A stretch of DNA of 22,899 nucleotides from a virus. The stretch spans positions 1 to 22,899 of the IMG/VR virus record IMGVR_UViG_3300043313_000386, one strand, 5' to 3'. Positions 7,418 to 14,318 of this stretch are shown piece by piece. Within the stretch, counting starts at the first letter, position 1. Each line of letters opens with the position of its first letter. The notes below the pieces were generated by a model, which saw nothing but the letters and a program-made list of their open reading frames with translations, was not told the DNA's origin and did no database searches. The position numbers were made by a program, and so were the translations under genes.

Positions 7418-7644
7418 CAAGCGAGGCTATCTATGGCGTCTCGGCGTTTTGTCCGAAGTGCGGTCAGGGCGCGACTTACGAGCAGCCGATCAAGATCGCC
7501 ACGAACCCGATTCGTTACGAGATCGACGTGGACCGTGCTTTGGGTGACGTGCGCGGGAGTTGGACGGTGAAGTGTTCTGTCTGCGACTGGGTGGGCATCG
7601 GACAGAGGGCGATTGAGCGTCCTCGCGTTATGGGGTTGTTCTGA
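7414..7644 (+). CDS. Small zinc-ribbon protein
   Basis: 76 residues. Cys13-x2-Cys16 (CPKC) and Cys54-x2-Cys57 (CSVC) make a zinc-ribbon-type site with a 37-residue loop between knuckles. The loop contains alternating polar and hydrophobic residues suggestive of beta strands (IRYEIDVDRALGDVRGSWTVK). It starts in the portal stop (ATGA at 7414-7417) and ends in the next start (TGATG). It is the third small protein with paired Cys-x2-Cys or Cys/His knuckles between terminase and scaffold. Its role is unknown. Confidence 0.75.
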   Translation: MTSEAIYGVSAFCPKCGQGATYEQPIKIATNPIRYEIDVDRALGDVRGSWTVKCSVCDWVGIGQRAIERPRVMGLF

Positions 7645-7835
7645 TGACGCTGGAGGACTTCGTGGCTGAGATGCGCGCGACAGCCCCGCAGACGCCTGAC
7701 ATCGCGGTGATTGACCCGTGGCTGGCCGAGAAGCAGGCACAAGCGGTAAGTTACGGTCTCGACTGGCAGGAGATTATCGAGATGATTCGGGACCAACAGG
7801 CGGCATCGGTGCGGAAGGCAGCAGAGACGCCATGA
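7644..7835 (+). CDS. Small hypothetical protein
   Basis: 63 residues, acidic and helical, without cysteines or membrane segments (TLEDFVAEMRATAP; WQEIIEMIRDQQAASVRKA). No family is recognised. The start lies in TGATG with the previous gene and the stop in ATGA with the next, so it is probably translated by coupling. Overlap at both ends is the strongest support for its being real. Confidence 0.65.
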   Translation: MTLEDFVAEMRATAPQTPDIAVIDPWLAEKQAQAVSYGLDWQEIIEMIRDQQAASVRKAAETP

Positions 7836-8317
7836 GCCATCAGGACCGCCGCGATCCACTCCCGGCTGAGTATCAATACCAACCGTGGCAGCACGACGGA
7901 CGAGTATTGAAACAAGGCGAGGAGATGTTAGCCATCTGGGCTGAGTATCGGACGCTTGAAGAGGCTCTGGCTGGAATGAGCGCCGTGAAGGCTCAACTGA
8001 CGGCTGATGCTGCCGCGAAAGGACTCGCACTCGCTGGGCATGGCCCTTATCCTGGTGGCGCGTATTCCTGTCGCATTGAAGATGGCGTCCGGCTCGCCGT
8101 GGTCGATGGACCGATAGAGAAAGACAACTACGTCGCGTACGCCTCGGCCTTTTACGTACCGAAAGTGACACACGGCGTGGACTGCGACTGTCCACCGTGT
8201 CGGAATCAATTCATACGTGTGGCTTGCGATCTGTGGTCTGAAGTGGTCGAGGTGAAGAACATCGACCGAACCTATCAGGATCACTTCGAGAAACCAGCTT
8301 ACGGCTGGGGAGTCTAA
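7832..8317 (+). CDS. Hypothetical protein with CDCPPC cluster
   Basis: 161 residues from ATG 7832, which overlaps the previous stop. An in-frame start at 7718 would lie wholly inside the previous gene. The N-terminus is polar and Pro/Gln/Tyr rich, followed by a helix (TLEEALAGMSAVKAQL, about 41-56). A Cys cluster has Cys118, Cys120 and Cys123 with His114 and Cys132 nearby, a possible metal site. Otherwise the second half looks beta-rich (VAYASAFYVPKV). No family is recognised. It ends in a TAATG junction with the next gene. Confidence 0.75.
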   Translation: MSHQDRRDPLPAEYQYQPWQHDGRVLKQGEEMLAIWAEYRTLEEALAGMSAVKAQLTADAAAKGLALAGHGPYPGGAYSCRIEDGVRLAVVDGPIEKDNYVAYASAFYVPKVTHGVDCDCPPCRNQFIRVACDLWSEVVEVKNIDRTYQDHFEKPAYGWGV

Positions 8318-8508
8318 TGCCCGCGAAAAACCAACGGCAAGCGAATCTCATGCGAGCCGCGGCACACGGCGCCTCATTCCCGATGGCTCAGAAGGTCCGC
8401 AGTTCCATGTCCCTGAACCAGATCAAGGACTTTGAGACGGTTAAGCCGAAGCACAATCCCGCGGCCAATCTCGGCAAATATCATCATCCGCCCAAGTCAA
8501 AGCGTTGA
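8317..8508 (+). CDS. Small basic phage protein of the MPAK...SMS...KDF type
   Basis: 63 residues, strongly basic. The opening MPAKNQRQANLMRAAAHG and the later SMSLNQIKDFETVK match, from memory, a widespread family of small phage proteins placed near capsid genes, whose members begin MPAK and carry a SMS...LKDFA motif. Their function is not established. The C-terminus is Lys, Pro and His rich. It begins in a TAATG overlap and is followed by a 37-base gap with a promoter-like sequence. Confidence 0.75.
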   Translation: MPAKNQRQANLMRAAAHGASFPMAQKVRSSMSLNQIKDFETVKPKHNPAANLGKYHHPPKSKR

Positions 8509-8533
8509 CACCACTGGGTCATCTGTAGATACT
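8505..8533 (+). promoter_or_regulatory. Candidate sigma-70 promoter before scaffold gene
   Basis: TTGACA at 8505-8510 (perfect -35), a 17-base spacer, and GATACT at 8528-8533 (four of six -10 matches). The expected transcript start, near 8540, is only about 6 bases before ATG 8546 and falls after the GGAG ribosome site. A transcript from here would be almost leaderless for this gene, but would serve the scaffold-capsid segment downstream. Confidence 0.45.
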
Positions 8534-8535
8534 GT

Positions 8536-8539
8536 GGAG
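8536..8539 (+). promoter_or_regulatory. Ribosome binding site fixing the scaffold start
   Basis: GGAG lies 6 bases before ATG 8546 and supports that start over the in-frame start at 8432, which lies inside the previous gene. Confidence 0.55.
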
Positions 8540-8545
8540 CATTCC

Positions 8546-9499
8546 ATGTCCGAAGCGGTCGCAGTCGATCCGAACACTCAGGTTTCGCATGAGGTTGACG
8601 GACGCACGTTGACCGGCGTCGGCGTCTCTGCCGAATCCCTGGCGGAGACGATGGACCGGCACACGCCTGACATCGAGGCGCCTGCCGAGACTTCCGCACC
8701 AGCATCCCAGCAGTCTGAACCGGCGGTCAAACAGACCCGGGGCCAACGTCGGTTTGACGAACTGACCCGCGAACGTGAAGAGGCGAGGCGGGAAGCCGCG
8801 GATGCCAAGCGTGAGCGGGACGAACTTCGCGCGCGTCTGTCTGCGCCTGTGGAGCGCCCGCCTGCGGAACCCCCTTCTCGACAGGCGGAAGCGCCCCAGT
8901 CTGCGGTGTCGCGCGCGAAGCCGACCGAAGATGAGATCGGCGTCAAGTATCAGTCCTACGGCGACTTCGTGGAAGACCTCGCGGATTGGAAGACGGAACA
9001 ACGTCTCGCCGCGCTCGACCTCGATACCCGATTCCGGCAGAGCATCGAAGCGGATCGGGCCTCTCGCAGCCATGCGGATCTCGTCCAGACCGTCTGGAGC
9101 CGGGGCCGTGAGGCCTACCAGGACTTCGATGCCGTGATCAACGCCCCGCACATGACGGCGAACAACTGGCCGCCTGAGAAGGTCACAGCCATCGCCAAGT
9201 TGCAGGCGCCGGAACAGATTCAATACGTCCTCGGGAAAGACCCCGCGTTGGCGGAACGGCTCCGAGTGGCCGATCCGGTGACGTTTGGGATGGAACTCGC
9301 ACAGTTGCTCGCTCCGCAGGGTGTCGCCAGACAGGCCTCGACCCCCGCGGCTGTCGTTCCTGCTCCTTACTCGCCTGTGGGTTCGGGCAGTCGCACCTCT
9401 GTGGTGACGTCGTCAGAGATTCCCCATAAGTTTGGGTCTGACTTCGACCGCAGTGGTTACCGTGAAAAGCGCGCCCGCGAGCGTGGCTTGAAGCGGTAA
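8546..9499 (+). CDS. Scaffolding / capsid assembly protein (putative)
   Basis: 317 residues, close to the 303 of P22 scaffold. It would direct coat assembly and then leave the prohead. The first 60 residues are acidic and low in complexity; residues about 64-100 form a strongly charged coiled coil (ELTREREEARREAADAKRER), and another helical region follows near 140-230. The last 20 residues are very basic (SGYREKRARERGLKR), like the basic C-terminal helix by which P22 scaffold grips coat protein. Direct placement before the capsid gene supports the call. The start is set by GGAG at 8536-8539 before ATG 8546. A true homology to P22 gp8 is not shown; the identification rests on position, length and architecture. 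Confidence 0.8.
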   Translation: MSEAVAVDPNTQVSHEVDGRTLTGVGVSAESLAETMDRHTPDIEAPAETSAPASQQSEPAVKQTRGQRRFDELTREREEARREAADAKRERDELRARLSAPVERPPAEPPSRQAEAPQSAVSRAKPTEDEIGVKYQSYGDFVEDLADWKTEQRLAALDLDTRFRQSIEADRASRSHADLVQTVWSRGREAYQDFDAVINAPHMTANNWPPEKVTAIAKLQAPEQIQYVLGKDPALAERLRVADPVTFGMELAQLLAPQGVARQASTPAAVVPAPYSPVGSGSRTSVVTSSEIPHKFGSDFDRSGYREKRARERGLKR

Positions 9500-9520
9500 G
9501 TTTCGGCGGTTCGCACTTGG

Positions 9521-9545
9521 CCTGCGCGATTCCCGGCATCGCAGG
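9521..9545 (+). promoter_or_regulatory. Hairpin in the capsid gene leader
   Basis: CCTGCG (9521-9526) pairs with CGCAGG (9540-9545). With a two-base bulge the stem extends by AT/AT to 8 bp around a 7-base loop. The sequence after it (GGGTGCTCTTGGTTT) is only weakly T-rich, so at most it would be a weak terminator. It directly precedes the possible stem at 9547-9614. Confidence 0.45.
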
Positions 9546-9546
9546 C

Positions 9547-9614
9547 GGGTGCTCTTGGTTTCGTCGTCAACCCTATTTAGCCGGTAGGGGGAGGCGCACA
9601 GAACAGGAGCACCC
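9547..9614 (+). promoter_or_regulatory. Inverted repeat able to sequester the capsid ribosome binding site
   Basis: Bases 9547-9557 (GGGTGCTCTTG) can pair with 9604-9614 (CAGGAGCACCC) in an 11-bp stem with one G-T wobble; the central 8 bp are a perfect inverted repeat. The 3' arm contains the whole AGGAG Shine-Dalgarno (9605-9609). The 46-base loop can form a second small hairpin, CCCTA (9571-9575) with TAGGG (9585-9589). This would make a structured leader that controls access to the capsid start. Confidence 0.5.
9605..9609 (+). promoter_or_regulatory. Ribosome binding site deciding the GTG start of the capsid gene
   Basis: AGGAG ends 7 bases before GTG 9617. It is among the strongest ribosome sites in the window and fixes the non-ATG start of the capsid gene. 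Confidence 0.75.
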
Positions 9615-9616
9615 TT

Positions 9617-10855
9617 GTGCCCGCTAACACATTTCTCACAAACGACATCATCACGTATGAGGCTCTCGATGTGCTCGAGAACACCTACAACGCGATGATC
9701 CACATCAACAGCGAGTATTCCGACCAGTTCGAGTTCGGCGGCACCGTCCTCGGCCAGACGCTCTCCATCCGCAAACCGCCACGCTATGAAGGTCGTCTCG
9801 GTCAGGCCGCCGTCGTCGAAGCGATCACCGAGACGTTCGTGCCGCTCACGCTCTCGTATCAGCGCGGGGTGGATACGCAGGTCTCCTCGCAGCAGCTCAC
9901 CCTCGACATCGACAACTACCGCAAGCGTGTGCTGGAACCCCAGATCGTGCGGCTGTCGAACCTGATCGACCAGGACGTCTGCAACTTGGCGCAGGGTCTC
10001 AACAACTTCGTGGGCACCCCCGGCACCACGCCGACCACGCTCTCGACGTTCCTGGCGGCCAAGACGAAGCTGGACAACCAGGCGGCTCCGATGGACGGGG
10101 GGCGCTGCATGTTCCTCAATCCGGCGGCCGAGTCGTCCATCGTGGACAACCTGAAGGGACTCTTTCAGGCGGCGAACGAGATCCGCGAACAGTATCTGTC
10201 GGGCATGATGGGACGGTCCATCGGCTTCGACTGGTATATGGATCAGAACATCTACGTGCATACCGTGGGCACGCTGGGTGGGACGCCGACGGTCACGACC
10301 TCGCCCTCGAGCGGGGCGACGAGCATCGTCACGGGATCGTGGACGAGCACGACCCTGAACGCCGGCGATGTGGTCTCGTTCTACTCGGCCTCGGTTCCGG
10401 TGAACAGCGTGAATCCCCAGTCGTATCAGACGACCGGCCAGATCGCGCAATTCGTCGTCACCGCGACCGTCTCGGACTCGACCGGCACCATCACGATTCC
10501 CGTGGCGCCGGCGATGATCTCGAGCGGACAGCTTCAGAACATCACCAACATGCCTCCGGCGAGCGCGGCGGTCTACGTGTTCGACACCGCGGCGGCGAAC
10601 TTCGCGACGATCTCGGCCAAGGCCTCCCCGCAGAATCTCGCAGTTCACAAGGACTTCGGGACGCTCGCGATGGTGGACATGCCGCTCCCCGGTGGAACGG
10701 ACAAGGCGTATCGCGCGGCCTCGCGGAAGTCGGGTAAGTCGATCCGCGTCATTCGCGACTACGTGGCGACCTCAGATCAGTGGATTCAGCGGCTGGACGT
10801 CCTCTATGGCGTGGCCGTGCTGCGGCAGGAACTCGGCTGCAGGGTGGGAGGCTAA
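9617..10855 (+). CDS. Major capsid protein, P22 coat family
   Basis: 412 residues, near the 430 of P22 gp5, and expected to form the icosahedral shell. Typical coat-family stretches are GTVLGQTLSIRKPPRYEGR near 44-62, the helical YRKRVLEPQIVRLSNLIDQD, GGRCMFLNPAAE, and a C-terminal RLDVLYGVAVLRQEL. Residues about 215-320 are Thr, Ser and Gly rich with beta character (TGSWTSTTLNAGDVVSFYSA) and sit where P22 coat carries its insertion domain. The start is GTG 9617, chosen from the strong AGGAG. Unlike its coupled neighbours, this gene has a 117-base leader of its own, as expected for a protein needed in hundreds of copies. Confidence 0.9.
   Translation: MPANTFLTNDIITYEALDVLENTYNAMIHINSEYSDQFEFGGTVLGQTLSIRKPPRYEGRLGQAAVVEAITETFVPLTLSYQRGVDTQVSSQQLTLDIDNYRKRVLEPQIVRLSNLIDQDVCNLAQGLNNFVGTPGTTPTTLSTFLAAKTKLDNQAAPMDGGRCMFLNPAAESSIVDNLKGLFQAANEIREQYLSGMMGRSIGFDWYMDQNIYVHTVGTLGGTPTVTTSPSSGATSIVTGSWTSTTLNAGDVVSFYSASVPVNSVNPQSYQTTGQIAQFVVTATVSDSTGTITIPVAPAMISSGQLQNITNMPPASAAVYVFDTAAANFATISAKASPQNLAVHKDFGTLAMVDMPLPGGTDKAYRAASRKSGKSIRVIRDYVATSDQWIQRLDVLYGVAVLRQELGCRVGG
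10847..10851 (+). promoter_or_regulatory. Ribosome binding site for the gene at 10860
   Basis: GGAGG ends 8 bases before ATG 10860 and overlaps the last codons of the capsid gene. It decides this start over the in-frame start at 10692, which lies inside the capsid gene. Confidence 0.7.
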
Positions 10856-10859
10856 GCGC

Positions 10860-11477
10860 ATGGCTCTGTCAACGACGTATGCATCGGGCGCAGTCAGCGC
10901 CACATCGAACATCGTGGGGGTGAACGCCTTCACGAATCCAGCGGTCTCCGCGGCGGTCTCGCCCAAGACGCTGCTCCGGTTCGCCACGGGCGAGTATTGC
11001 CTCGTCACGGGCGCCATCGGCACGTCCCTCCAGGTCGTGCGAGGCTACAACGGCTCGCAGGCCGTGGCGCACAGCGCGCTGGAAGGCATCCAGTATGGGC
11101 TGACGTCTGACGGCTCCTGGCCGGCGGCGAATGCGACCGTGCAGGTCATCGCGCCGGTTACCAAGACCAACGCGCAGGAAGTCACCCTCACGGGTTCGAC
11201 CGGCACGGATGCGGCGATTGTCACCGCGCCTCCCGGCGCCATCCTGAACTGCTCGGGTGCGAGCGGTGCGGGCGTCAATCTGCCGGTCCCGACGGTGGGG
11301 ATGTCCTACGTGGTAAAGAACTCGTCCAGCGGGACGATGAAGATTTACTGCGTCGGAGGCTCGCTCAATGGGACGACCGGCACCACCGCCGTGAGCATGA
11401 CCACGACAGGCGCGACCGGCGACTTGTTCTGGTGTGCGACGGCTGGGGCATGGCTCGGCGCGCCGACCTCGGTCTAG
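10860..11477 (+). CDS. Putative capsid-associated or decoration protein
   Basis: 205 residues, Gly, Ala, Thr and Val rich, with a beta-strand pattern throughout. Residues about 39-75 carry a motif seen in many phage virion proteins (YCLVTGAIGTSLQVVRGYNG followed by AVAHSALEG). The C-terminal half (ILNCSGASGAGVNLPVPTVG and later repeats of GTTGTT) resembles short beta domains at the ends of phage surface proteins. It follows the capsid gene by four bases with its own strong ribosome site, a common position for abundant decoration proteins. No enzymatic motif is visible. A fibre-like role is the alternative. Confidence 0.65.
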   Translation: MALSTTYASGAVSATSNIVGVNAFTNPAVSAAVSPKTLLRFATGEYCLVTGAIGTSLQVVRGYNGSQAVAHSALEGIQYGLTSDGSWPAANATVQVIAPVTKTNAQEVTLTGSTGTDAAIVTAPPGAILNCSGASGAGVNLPVPTVGMSYVVKNSSSGTMKIYCVGGSLNGTTGTTAVSMTTTGATGDLFWCATAGAWLGAPTSV

Positions 11478-11481
11478 TGCG

Positions 11482-12546
11482 ATGACGACACACCGGGTGC
11501 ATCTGCTGTCCACGCCGAACGTCCAGCCCGTTGCGGCAGACTATTTGGACGTCTTCAGTGGGTTCACCCGGCGTTTCTCTGAACTCTTGACAGAGATGGG
11601 CCACACGGTGTTCCTCTACGGATCAGAGGACACCGACACGCCCTGCCACGAACTGGTCACCTGTATCAGCAAGCAGGATCAGGCGCGGTTCATGGGTGAG
11701 GAGCCATATCACAAGGCGTGGTATGACGGCAGCAATCCCATGTTCGTGCATTTCAATGTGCGCGCGGCGGCTGGGATTCAGGCCCGGAAAGAACAAGGCG
11801 ACGTCATCGCCACGATTGCCGGCACCGCGCAGTTGTTCGTGTCGCAGCAGCATAGCGATCTGACGTTTCTCGAGTATTCGATTGGGTATCGTGGCGTGTG
11901 TGCCCCGAACCGCATCTACCAGAGTCATGCGTGGCGGCATGTCGCGCACGGCTACACAGGGCTGGAATACGGACGGACGACGGACGACGTGATCTATCAC
12001 TGGTTCCATGAGGATGAATTTCCTACGAAACCCGTCGAGGATTACGTGCTGTATGTCGGCAGGTTGACCTCAGTCAAAGGTATCCGCACGGCCTGTCGGG
12101 CAGCGGAAGCGGCGGGGGTTAAGCTGTTCCTGATTGGCGACGGTGACCCGGATCTCGTCACGTATGGCGAGTATCTCGGGCACATGCCGCCGAGTGAGCG
12201 GAACAAGTGGATGGCTGGCGCGACCGCGCTCCTGGCCCCGACCGAATACATCGAACCCTCGGCGTGTGTCTGCACGGAGGCCCAGTTGTGCGGGACACCT
12301 GTTATCGCGTCACCGTGGGGCGGGTTTACGGAATACATCGAGCACAACGCGACGGGGTATCTGTGCAAGTCGCCGCAGGAATTCGTGGACGCGATCAAGA
12401 CCGTGGGCTATCTCGACCGACACTACGTGCGCGCTCGAGCGCGACGACTCTATGGCTGGGAAGCGGGCAGGGACGCCTATACGGCGTATTTTGACCGTGT
12501 GCTGCAGACGCGCCCCGTGGCTGAACCAGCCCTGACGGCGCAGTAA
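11482..12546 (+). CDS. GT-B fold glycosyltransferase (GT4-like), phage-encoded
   Basis: 354 residues. The C-terminal nucleotide-sugar domain has LYVGRLTSVKG with Arg194 and Lys199 at donor phosphate-binding positions, FLIGDGDP, and the E-x7-E motif from Glu258 to Glu266 followed by LCGTPVIASPWGGFTEYIEH, all typical of GT4 enzymes. The N-terminal half (HLLSTPNVQP...GFTRRFSELL...GHTVFLYGSED) fits the acceptor domain of phage-borne relatives as I remember them. It should transfer a sugar from a nucleotide donor, in the cytoplasm. The motifs look intact. ATG 11482 lies five bases after the upstream gene; an in-frame start at 11434 lies inside it. Substrate unknown; virion proteins encoded on both sides are obvious candidates. 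Confidence 0.85.
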   Translation: MTTHRVHLLSTPNVQPVAADYLDVFSGFTRRFSELLTEMGHTVFLYGSEDTDTPCHELVTCISKQDQARFMGEEPYHKAWYDGSNPMFVHFNVRAAAGIQARKEQGDVIATIAGTAQLFVSQQHSDLTFLEYSIGYRGVCAPNRIYQSHAWRHVAHGYTGLEYGRTTDDVIYHWFHEDEFPTKPVEDYVLYVGRLTSVKGIRTACRAAEAAGVKLFLIGDGDPDLVTYGEYLGHMPPSERNKWMAGATALLAPTEYIEPSACVCTEAQLCGTPVIASPWGGFTEYIEHNATGYLCKSPQEFVDAIKTVGYLDRHYVRARARRLYGWEAGRDAYTAYFDRVLQTRPVAEPALTAQ

Positions 12547-12550
12547 AGGA
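12546..12550 (+). promoter_or_regulatory. Ribosome binding site for the gene at 12557
   Basis: AAGGA starts in the stop codon of the glycosyltransferase and ends 6 bases before ATG 12557. Confidence 0.6.
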
Positions 12551-12556
12551 TTACTC

Positions 12557-12952
12557 ATGGCTGTCACGACACTCACGAAAGTCGGCGCGTTCACGGATGA
12601 CCTCGCCACGCAACTGAACGACAACTTCGCCTATCTCGGTAGTTCGACCGCGGGCGGGACGTTGACCAATGGCTACCTGCTGATCGGCAACGGCTCCAAC
12701 GTCGCCACAGCCGTGCAACTGTCGGGTGATGTCACCACGACCAATGCCGGCGTGACCGCCATCAAGACGAGCGTCTCGCTGACGACGCCCGCCATCGGTG
12801 CGGCCACAGGCACCAGTCTTGTGCTGACCGGCAATTGCCGTGCGGCGACCTTCAACGCAGGCGCGGTGGCTGGCGCGACGGCGGGACCGTTCACGGTCGT
12901 TAGCGGGATTCAGACCATCGGCGGGATCGTCACGGTCCTCACGGGGTCGTAG
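12557..12952 (+). CDS. Small fibre-like virion protein
   Basis: 131 residues. After a short helical start (FTDDLATQLNDNFAYLGSS) the sequence becomes Gly, Ala, Thr and Val rich with NGYLLIGNGSNVATAVQLSG and SGDVTTTNAGVTAI, segments also found in the long fibre genes at 19410 and 20207. The C-terminal stretch FTVVSGIQTIGGIVTVLTGS is a beta end often seen in phage structural proteins. The gene has a good AAGGA site. A minor virion or fibre-adaptor role is likely but unproved. Confidence 0.7.
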   Translation: MAVTTLTKVGAFTDDLATQLNDNFAYLGSSTAGGTLTNGYLLIGNGSNVATAVQLSGDVTTTNAGVTAIKTSVSLTTPAIGAATGTSLVLTGNCRAATFNAGAVAGATAGPFTVVSGIQTIGGIVTVLTGS

Positions 12953-13107
12953 TGGCTGGTCGGACCCTCGACGCGATCATCATGGAGACCCTTGGGATCA
13001 AGGAGATGGTGATTGCTCGTCTCCAGTGGCAGATCGAAGACTTAAAGGCGCAGGTGGAAGCCCTCCAGCAGGGCGAGGCGCCACAGAAAGAACAGGAACC
13101 GACATGA
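12952..13107 (+). CDS. 51-residue coiled-coil miniprotein
   Basis: Starts with GTG 12952 in a TAGTG overlap and stops in an ATGA overlap at 13104-13107, so it exactly fills the space between two genes. The middle is a single long helix with heptad-like leucines and isoleucines (IARLQWQIEDLKAQVEALQQ), followed by a polar Glu/Gln-rich tail. It probably self-associates as a coiled coil; the role is unknown. Support is the precise fit, the start and stop overlaps and the helix pattern. Confidence 0.65.
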   Translation: MAGRTLDAIIMETLGIKEMVIARLQWQIEDLKAQVEALQQGEAPQKEQEPT

Positions 13108-13565
13108 GTGCTGATGGACGTTCGCCGCATCGCCAGCGCCAGTTGCATGACCTCCGGCTGATGCCGACCGCCACGGACCCGCGCCCGATGTTTGTCTGGA
13201 GCGCGGAGGGCGACCGGGACACGCCGATCACCCAAAACGAGTATCCAAAGCTCCTCTGGCACGGCGAGACCAATCTGGAAATTGCTGTGCGTAGCAAGCA
13301 GGAAGAGACCGAGAAGGTCGAACAGGGGTTCGTGTTCCTGCCCGCGACGACGACCGCGGCGAGTGCGGTGGAAGACCTCACAGCCGCGTTTGCGGGTCTC
13401 AGCGACGACGAGAAGCATCTGATCCTCGAAGCACAGGCGAAGCAGCGCCGGGACGCGATCACCGCGAAGCTCGCAGAACTCTCACCGGAGGCGCTCGAGC
13501 GGCTGCTGGCGGGGAGTGCAGAGCCTGTCGCGAAGAAGCGGGGCCGTCCGGCCAAGGTCGCCTAA
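13104..13565 (+). CDS. Hypothetical protein, phage structural region
   Basis: 153 residues, unrecognised family. The N-terminal part has a beta-like segment (RQLHDLRLMPTATDPRPMFV; KLLWHGETNLEIAV). The C-terminal part is helical, with a short block (LSDDEKHLILEAQAKQRRDA; LAELSPEALERLLAG), and ends with a basic tail (KKRGRPAKVA) that resembles DNA- or nucleic-acid-contacting tails. It starts in the ATGA overlap with the miniprotein and abuts the gp4-like gene (TAA directly followed by ATG). A minor head or neck role is plausible from position only. Confidence 0.75.
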   Translation: MSADGRSPHRQRQLHDLRLMPTATDPRPMFVWSAEGDRDTPITQNEYPKLLWHGETNLEIAVRSKQEETEKVEQGFVFLPATTTAASAVEDLTAAFAGLSDDEKHLILEAQAKQRRDAITAKLAELSPEALERLLAGSAEPVAKKRGRPAKVA

Positions 13566-14309
13566 ATGGCGACGGTGCGCGCGATTTGCGTCGATGCGCT
13601 CCGCGAGATCGGGGTGCTGGGCGAAGACGAGGCCATGACCGCGGCGCAGGGCGCATTTGCCTTGCTGCGCTTTCAAAACCAGATCGATGCATGGGCGGCT
13701 GATCGTCTCACGCTGTCGGTCCAGTCGCGCACCGCGATTACGTGGCCCTCGAGCACCTCGACGCAGACCATCGGGCTGGTGGGCGCGGACATCACCGACC
13801 AGCGGCCCGTCTGGATCAACACGATGACCTACGTCAATCCGGGGTCATCGCCCGCGGTCGAAGTGCAGATGGGTCCGATGGATCAGGACAGCTATGCGCT
13901 GCAGACCATCAAGGAACTGCAGAGCGGGCTTCCGCAGCAGTATTTCTACCAGACCAGCATCGACACGCTGCTCGGCTCGATCTTCATATGGCCGCAGCCG
14001 ACGCAGCAGTTGACGCTCTATCTCTACGCCCCGCAAGCGGTGGGTGTGCCGCCGACCCTCGACAGCATCCTCCTCGGGCCTCCGGGCTACCAGGATGCGT
14101 TCATGTATCAACTCGCGAAGCGGCTCTGTCGGCCCTTTGGTCGTCCGGTGACACCGGACCTGTTGAAGGACGCACAGGAGGCGTGGGCGGTGATGAAGCG
14201 GCCCAACGTCGAACCGGGGTTGCTCGGCGTCGATGCGGCGCTGACCATCGGCAATCAGGCTGGCTACAACATTTTGAGCGACAGTCAATCATCGCCCGGA
14301 GGGCGCTAG
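13566..14309 (+). CDS. P22 gp4-like head-tail adaptor (neck) protein
   Basis: 247 residues. In this family the protein binds beneath the portal ring as a first tail-assembly factor. The opening (ALREIGVLGEDEAMTAAQGA, then LLRFQNQIDAWAADRLTL) is the common signature of gp4-like adaptors, which start with a Leu-rich helix pair and a W-x2-(D/E)R-L motif. The middle is beta-rich (YFYQTSIDTLLGSIFIWP), followed by a helical C-terminus. P22 gp4 is 166 residues; many environmental relatives are longer. It starts immediately after the preceding TAA. The nearby gp10-like gene supports the call. Confidence 0.8.
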   Translation: MATVRAICVDALREIGVLGEDEAMTAAQGAFALLRFQNQIDAWAADRLTLSVQSRTAITWPSSTSTQTIGLVGADITDQRPVWINTMTYVNPGSSPAVEVQMGPMDQDSYALQTIKELQSGLPQQYFYQTSIDTLLGSIFIWPQPTQQLTLYLYAPQAVGVPPTLDSILLGPPGYQDAFMYQLAKRLCRPFGRPVTPDLLKDAQEAWAVMKRPNVEPGLLGVDAALTIGNQAGYNILSDSQSSPGGR

Positions 14310-14312
14310 GAG
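14308..14312 (+). promoter_or_regulatory. Ribosome binding site for the gene at 14319
   Basis: AGGAG, partly inside the previous TAG stop, ends 6 bases before ATG 14319, an optimal spacing. Confidence 0.65.
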
Positions 14313-14318
14313 TTTCGC

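Noticed and set aside
9521-9565. Hairpin as a rho-independent terminator after the scaffold gene
   Set aside because: The stem is bulged and followed by GGGTGCTCTTGGTTT, not a T-run, and termination here would cut off the capsid gene.
9413-10648. Minus-strand open frame of about 411 codons opposite scaffold end and capsid gene
   Set aside because: It is the Arg/His-rich shadow of the capsid gene, with no ribosome site or recognisable domain.
11587-11592. TTGACA inside the glycosyltransferase gene
   Set aside because: No -10-like hexamer at suitable spacing; it lies within coding sequence.
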